Origin: Planctomycetota bacterium
Lineage (GTDB): Bacteria; Planctomycetota; Planctomycetia; Planctomycetales; Planctomycetaceae
DNA: 48,700 bases
Reading direction: 5' to 3'
Assembly: GCA_027624335.1 (NCBI GenBank)
Contig: JAQBWV010000011.1
Location: 1 to 48,700 of the forward strand
Both the position numbers and the translations under genes were made by a program. Below are positions 44,983 to 48,700 of this stretch, in pieces. Under the pieces are notes generated by a model. The model saw nothing but the letters and a program-made list of their open reading frames with translations. It was not told the origin of the DNA and did not search any database. Numbering within the stretch: position 1 is the first letter of the stretch; the number at the start of each line of letters is the position of its first letter.

Positions 44983-46125
44983 ATGCGTGGTCGAGTCGGT
45001 CGAGGCGATCCTGATTTCGGGTCGGACTCGTTTCTGGACATCATTGCCAACCTCGTCGGGATTCTTGTGATCCTGATTGTGTTGGCAGGGCTGCGCGCTG
45101 CACAGGTCTCCGTCGAGCCGGAGCCCATCGAGATTGCTGCTTCGGAAGCAGCCTCGGCGGAAGTTCCACCGGTCGTTGAGTCGCCTTCCGTTTCCAGTGT
45201 GACGGAAGCCAGGGAAACTGAATCCATGATCCTGCCCGAGCCCATCGTGGAACTCGGACCGGATGTGATGCCGCTCGAGTTCGCAGAAGGAAAAATGCGG
45301 GAGTTGCGGTCAACCGTTGCACAGCTTGAATCTCGGTTGGCCAGATCGTCCGTCGATAACGCAGCGGCTGACCTGAAGAAAATCCAGGCGGAACTGGCCG
45401 ACGTCTCTGGCAGGCTTCTGGGGTTACAGCAGAGGTTGTTTGAGGAAGACTCGAACCGTCGTCGGGCACTGCTTGCCGCCGCTGATTTCGATGCAGAATA
45501 CAGAGTTTTGCGACAACAGCTGGTGGAAGTGAATCAAGTCTTTGAAGAACTGGCGACGGCGGAGCGTCCGGTTGAAGAACTCGAATTGCGGATCAATCCC
45601 GTCGGACGTCGACGCAACGGAACAGAGCTTCTGTTTCGAATCGAGAACGATCAGGTAGTCCTGCTTCCTGCAACGCAGTTGTTCGGGCGGGCAGAGTTGC
45701 AGACAGGTGCATTAACGGCGATGACGCGGACTTCAGAAATCGAGTCCGGAACAGCCGGACCGTTCGAAGGAGTTGCGCTGGACTATGAGTGCAAAGTCGT
45801 GGCGGCGATGGTGCCGACTTCGTCAGGATCGTCCACTTATGTTCTGCAGAAGTTGATGCGTGGCACTGTTCGAGTAACGCGATTCGCCCCTTCGGAATCG
45901 TGGGAAACTGCCATTGCTGAACAGGGGATCGTCTCGCGGGTGATGCTCGCTGCTCCGCGCGACGCGTTCGCTCGATTGTTTGTTACCCCAGACAGTTTCG
46001 AGGCGGCTCGCCGAATCGCCGCGTTCATTCGCACGCTTGGTCACGGCGTCGCGACACAACCGATCGAGGCGGGCTCTGATATCAAGTTGAGCTACGGAGT
46101 CGGCTCGGACGCGATCGTCCAATAG
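44983..46125 (+). CDS. ExbD-like single-span protein with conserved membrane Asp and coiled coil
   Basis: A 380-residue membrane protein. Its only membrane segment (about 17-38) reads SFLDIIANLVGILVILIVLA, close to the ExbD PFIDVMLVLLIIFMV pattern, and D19 sits where the proton-carrying Asp should be. A linker rich in Glu/Pro/Ser follows, then a coiled coil at about 100-190 (KMRELRSTVAQLESRLARS) and a globular domain at about 200-380 (TELLFRIENDQVVLLPATQ, VMLAAPRDAFARLFVTPDS, IRTLGHGVATQPIEAG). That domain resembles the middle domain of the preceding protein. The gene starts 36 bp after it, so the three genes at 41203-46125 are probably one operon. Confidence 0.84.
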   Translation: MRGRVGRGDPDFGSDSFLDIIANLVGILVILIVLAGLRAAQVSVEPEPIEIAASEAASAEVPPVVESPSVSSVTEARETESMILPEPIVELGPDVMPLEFAEGKMRELRSTVAQLESRLARSSVDNAAADLKKIQAELADVSGRLLGLQQRLFEEDSNRRRALLAAADFDAEYRVLRQQLVEVNQVFEELATAERPVEELELRINPVGRRRNGTELLFRIENDQVVLLPATQLFGRAELQTGALTAMTRTSEIESGTAGPFEGVALDYECKVVAAMVPTSSGSSTYVLQKLMRGTVRVTRFAPSESWETAIAEQGIVSRVMLAAPRDAFARLFVTPDSFEAARRIAAFIRTLGHGVATQPIEAGSDIKLSYGVGSDAIVQ

Positions 46126-46489
46126 GATCCTCTCGGTCATTACGCGGTGACGCGCGCCGTTGCTCAGTATCATCAAGCAAAACCGGTGTCACGGGGTTGC
46201 CTGGCGTCAGCCACGTGTAGCGATTCTTTCAGGGCGAGTTCAGCACAGGGATCACGTTGCTTGGCGCGGCAGGACAATTCGTCCAGGCTTCTCTGGTTCC
46301 CATTCGGGTAAGCGTCATTTCCAACTTCATTTCTGGCCGGAACTGTTAGCTTCGAACGATACTCCTGCAGATTCTGACGAACGTCGAATGTGTCATGGCT
46401 GTTGAGTCGAAGCTCCGCCGGACAGCGGATATATTTCGACAGGGCACGCTGGTGGAACCAGTCGTTTTTATCGTCGAGGGAGCACGGTA
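46126..46489. other. 364-bp gap after the motor operon
   Basis: No gene is visible. A possible terminator lies near the right end (46449-46469). Two near-copies of GTTGC(C/T)TGGCG about 61 bases apart are the only repeats I noticed. The gap should hold a promoter for the small gene at 46490. Confidence 0.4.
46449..46469 (+). terminator. Weak hairpin with T-run
   Basis: CTGGT-GGA-ACCAG is followed by TCG and five T. The 5-bp stem makes it a weak intrinsic terminator or attenuator, and it sits 20 bases before the TTG start of the next gene, so it might instead regulate that gene. Confidence 0.3.
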
Positions 46490-46819
46490 TTGAGCAACGT
46501 ACGCCTGACCAACAAAGACGATTCGTACGTCATTGCTGTGGACTTCTGGAATGAAGTGCTGGACTGGGCTGAAGACAACGGCTGGACTCCCGAGCACGAA
46601 TCTCTCTGCTATCGTGGCGAGATGGAATTGAGCGTCAGCCAGGAAGATGCAACCAATCTATCCGACGCGCTGGAGTTCATCGCCGGGGACATTGTGCTGC
46701 ACGAGTATGAAGTTCCTGACCAGTTTCTCAGGCACCTGCTCGACAGCCTGCTGAAGCTGTCAGTCTTTTTTCAGGTTGGCGATTTTCGAATTCTGCCTCA
46801 GTCCAAGGCTGATTTCTGA
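46490..46819 (+). CDS. Small conserved hypothetical protein
   Basis: A 109-residue acidic cytoplasmic protein that I cannot assign. TTG 46490 is supported by GAGGGAG about 7 bases upstream; no in-frame ATG would leave the conserved-looking N-terminus intact. The sequence starts MSNVRLTNKDDSYVIAVDFW and has a helical, Leu-rich C-terminal half (HLLDSLLKLSVFF). There is no signal peptide, membrane helix or Cys pair. It lies 364 bp after the motor operon and 84 bp before the amidohydrolase gene. Link to either is unproven. Confidence 0.75.
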   Translation: MSNVRLTNKDDSYVIAVDFWNEVLDWAEDNGWTPEHESLCYRGEMELSVSQEDATNLSDALEFIAGDIVLHEYEVPDQFLRHLLDSLLKLSVFFQVGDFRILPQSKADF

Positions 46820-46903
46820 AGCGATGGCGATTGGCCATTGCGGGAATGAAATGCAAGACGGGAAGTTATTTCGAACGCATTCTTTAATCCGGAGCCTCGT
46901 CCC

Positions 46904-47899
46904 GTGTCACAGATCATTGATCGCCGAGTGTTTCTCAAATCGACTTTCGCTGCGGGAGCTGTTGTCTTGACTGGCAGCCTCGCCCACTCCGCAGACAAAA
47001 GTGCCGCTGGCCAGAGCGACGTTGATCAGAGCATGATCAACGTCTGCGACACGCATCTGCATCTCTGGGATCTCGAAAAGTTCAAGCTCCCGTGGCTGTC
47101 CAATGACGGTGTACAGTCAATCAACCGCAGCTTTGTGATGAAAGATTACCTGCAGGCGACGGCGGGGAGTCATGTCACGAAGGCGGTCTACATGGAAGTC
47201 AACGTGGCACCGTCTCTGCAGACGAAGGAAGCGGAGTATGTGCTGGAACTCTGCAGGCGAGACGACAATCCGATGCTGGGTGCCGTCATTGGTGGCTCGC
47301 CGCAGTCGGCAGATTTTCGGGCGTACATCACGCCACTTGCTGGTGACCCGCATCTCAAGGGTGTTCGCACCGTTCTACACGACGCCGATCGTCCGAAGGG
47401 GATGTGTCTGGAGCCACAGTTCGTTCAGAATATCAAACTGCTGGGCGAGCACGGTTTGCGATACGATCTGTGTATGAGACCGGACGAGCTGACTGACGGG
47501 GCGAGGCTCGCTGAAAAGTGCCCGAAGACACAATTCGTTGTGGATCACTGCGGGAATTTGAGCGTCCAGAACAAGGATGCAAAACTGCGTGCCAGCTGGG
47601 AAAAGGGGATCCGCGAACTGGCCGCGCTGCCGAATGTGATTTGCAAGATTTCAGGCATCATCGTGACGGCGGATCGGAAAAACTGGACGGCTGCCGATCT
47701 GGCCCCGAATATGAATTTCTGTATGAATACGTTCGGTGAAGATCGAGTGATGTTTGCCGGAGACTGGCCGGTCTGCACGCTGACCGCCCCGTTCGGTGGC
47801 TGGCTGAACGCTCTCAAAGAGGTCGTCCGGAGTCGCCCCAAAAGCTTCCAGCAGAAGCTCTTTCACGACAATGCGGTGCGATTTTACGAGCTGGGATAA
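46904..47899 (+). CDS. Tat-exported amidohydrolase (COG3618, lactonase-like)
   Basis: A 331-residue TIM-barrel metal-dependent hydrolase of the amidohydrolase-2 type, whose members include fuconolactonase- and rhamnonolactonase-like enzymes. The start is GTG 46904 with GGAG about 10 bases upstream. The N-terminus has a twin-arginine signal, IDRRVFLKSTFAAGAVVL, unusual for this normally cytoplasmic family. The metal motif is DTHLHLWDLE (near residue 47), followed by FVVDHCGNLSV and MFAGDWPVC, with the conserved His and Asp. Substrate is likely a sugar lactone by family, uncertain here. It is not obviously in an operon. Confidence 0.91.
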   Translation: MSQIIDRRVFLKSTFAAGAVVLTGSLAHSADKSAAGQSDVDQSMINVCDTHLHLWDLEKFKLPWLSNDGVQSINRSFVMKDYLQATAGSHVTKAVYMEVNVAPSLQTKEAEYVLELCRRDDNPMLGAVIGGSPQSADFRAYITPLAGDPHLKGVRTVLHDADRPKGMCLEPQFVQNIKLLGEHGLRYDLCMRPDELTDGARLAEKCPKTQFVVDHCGNLSVQNKDAKLRASWEKGIRELAALPNVICKISGIIVTADRKNWTAADLAPNMNFCMNTFGEDRVMFAGDWPVCTLTAPFGGWLNALKEVVRSRPKSFQQKLFHDNAVRFYELG

Positions 47900-48114
47900 C
47901 TCTCGATCAACGGCCTGATGTCCAGATACATTGGTTCGGCGGGGCCACAAGTGAAGTCCTGGAATTGAAGTGTTTTCGCCTTGGGGATCGCATTTTTCAG
48001 ATGCAAACCCTGGCCTCAGCCAGGCTGGATTCACACCGGAGCGTCTGCTAGTGTCCGCGCCGCAATTTGTCATCAGGTAACGGCTTATCGTCGAGAACTC
48101 AGGAAACGGTTTTC

Positions 48115-48618
48115 ATGTCTACGGCAATTACAGGTGTTCATGCCAGCGGCGAATCCGAGATTCGCTCAAAGTATCCGTCGATTGCGGCGTCCGGGTTGGG
48201 ACGTCTACTGGGAAGTCTTTACGAGACGATTCCATTTCGAATCTGGGGAATCAAGCTCTCTTATCTGATCTTCGTGCTGCCGACTGCTCCACTTGGTGTA
48301 TTGCTTTATGTGGTGGCGAAGCTGACTGGCGAGCGCTACGTATTGACGAACCGCTCCATTCAGCGATGGGCAGTGATCGGAGCCAAACAGTTTCAGTCGC
48401 TGGCGCTCACTGATGTTGCGGACATCGAATATGTCCAGCAGCCTGGACAGGAATACTTCCACGCTGGCGACCTGATTTTACTGAACTCCAAAGGCGACCC
48501 GTTGATGAAGGTGAGTGGCGTTAAGGACGCCGACATCTTTCGACAGATCATCGAGAAGGTTCGCGACGCTCGCGTCGGAACCGAGCTATCTCTCGAAGCA
48601 ATTGCCGCGCGAGCGTGA
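48115..48618 (+). CDS. Bacterial PH-domain (bPH2-like) membrane protein
   Basis: A 167-residue protein. ATG 48115 follows AGGAAACGG by 5-8 bases; the frame is open to 48067 without a signal. A hydrophobic stretch (about 44-68, IWGIKLSYLIFVLPTAPLGVLL) may be one or two membrane segments. Residues 70-150 are a PH-like domain: GERYVLTNRSIQRWAVIG, LALTDVADIEYVQQPG, LILLNSKGDPLMKVSGV. This matches the YdbS/bPH2 class, whose function is poorly known; membrane-lipid or protein binding is inferred. It is followed by the terminal hairpin at 48676. Confidence 0.85.
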   Translation: MSTAITGVHASGESEIRSKYPSIAASGLGRLLGSLYETIPFRIWGIKLSYLIFVLPTAPLGVLLYVVAKLTGERYVLTNRSIQRWAVIGAKQFQSLALTDVADIEYVQQPGQEYFHAGDLILLNSKGDPLMKVSGVKDADIFRQIIEKVRDARVGTELSLEAIAARA

Positions 48619-48675
48619 GGACGTCTGGCGAACATCGAACATCAGTCTGGCCTGTCGAGATTGCACGCAAAAAGC

Positions 48676-48700
48676 GGCGAGTCTGCATTTCAGACTCGCC
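48676..48700 (+). terminator. Perfect 10-bp hairpin at window end
   Basis: GGCGAGTCTG and CAGACTCGCC pair exactly around CATTT. It lies 57 bases after the PH-domain gene stop and is probably its terminator. The T-run that would confirm this lies beyond the window; an A-run just upstream (AAAAA before GCGG) suggests it may work on the reverse strand too. Confidence 0.7.

Noticed and set aside
41203..46125. Zorya anti-phage system
   Set aside because: ZorA-like topology is tempting, but the partners lack an OmpA/MotB-type peptidoglycan domain that I can see, and no ZorC/D/E helicase or nuclease is adjacent.
48009..48024. CCTGGC-CTCA-GCCAGG hairpin after the amidohydrolase gene
   Set aside because: Six pairs without a T-run, 110 bases past the stop; weak evidence for a terminator.
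1..48700. CRISPR array, tRNA, rRNA, prophage or transposase
   Set aside because: No regularly spaced repeats, cloverleaf, rRNA-like sequence, integrase or DDE/HUH motif was seen on either strand.

Overview
The window is almost certainly from a planctomycete of the order Planctomycetales. The diagnostic genes are Planctomycetes-enriched families: secreted DUF1549/DUF1553 and DUF1592-type c-type cytochromes paired with Tat-exported DUF1501/DUF1552 proteins, a TIGR02603/TIGR02604 heme protein with HEAT-like repeats, a PF07638-type ECF sigma factor, and a kinase with the long N-terminal extension usual in this phylum. I see no rRNA, tRNA, CRISPR array, integrase, transposase or phage gene.

Layout. 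(1) 1-2.6 kb: signalling genes (a serine/threonine kinase cut by the window edge, a small secreted protein, an ECF sigma factor). (2) 2.8-29.7 kb: a continuous block of exported proteins: a hydrolase/propeller fusion, DUF1549/DUF1553 + DUF1501, two reverse-strand tandem DUF1501 genes, a divergent DUF1592-type cytochrome + DUF1552, a PQQ-type propeller, a Gly-rich DUF4082/DUF1566 protein, a dehydrogenase-HEAT-cytochrome protein, and a second DUF1549/DUF1553 + DUF1501 pair. Four proteins carry CxxCH motifs and all five DUF1501/DUF1552 proteins carry twin-arginine signals. The likely theme is periplasmic or cell-surface redox and polymer processing; the substrate is unknown. (3) 29.9-33.0 kb, reverse strand: a Tat-exported cupin followed 18 bp later by an NDH-like oxidoreductase fused to selenide, water dikinase (SelD). 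(4) 33.2-36.7 kb: polysaccharide deacetylase, a stand-alone CpaF/TadA ATPase, an anchored thermonuclease and a small zinc-ribbon protein. (5) 36.9-40.8 kb, reverse strand: M29 aminopeptidase, UbiA-family prenyltransferase and PurF. (6) 41.2-46.1 kb: a probable three-gene ion-driven motor operon, with one ExbB/MotA-like channel and two ExbD-like partners that look paralogous to each other. One partner keeps the membrane Asp and the other has Ala there. (7) 46.5-48.7 kb: a small hypothetical, a Tat-exported amidohydrolase, a bacterial PH-domain membrane protein and a terminal hairpin.

The best candidate for an undescribed system is the triad at 41.2-46.1 kb. It has ExbB/ExbD-type membrane segments, long coiled coils and paired unequal ExbD subunits, with no TonB, Tol, Pal, flagellar or Zorya effector gene nearby. 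Other notable items are a low-complexity palindromic repeat that appears to encode part of a cytochrome signal peptide, a fused hydrolase-propeller with a duplicated junction motif, and several inverted repeats in intergenic DNA. All functional statements rest on reading motifs by eye; no database search was run.
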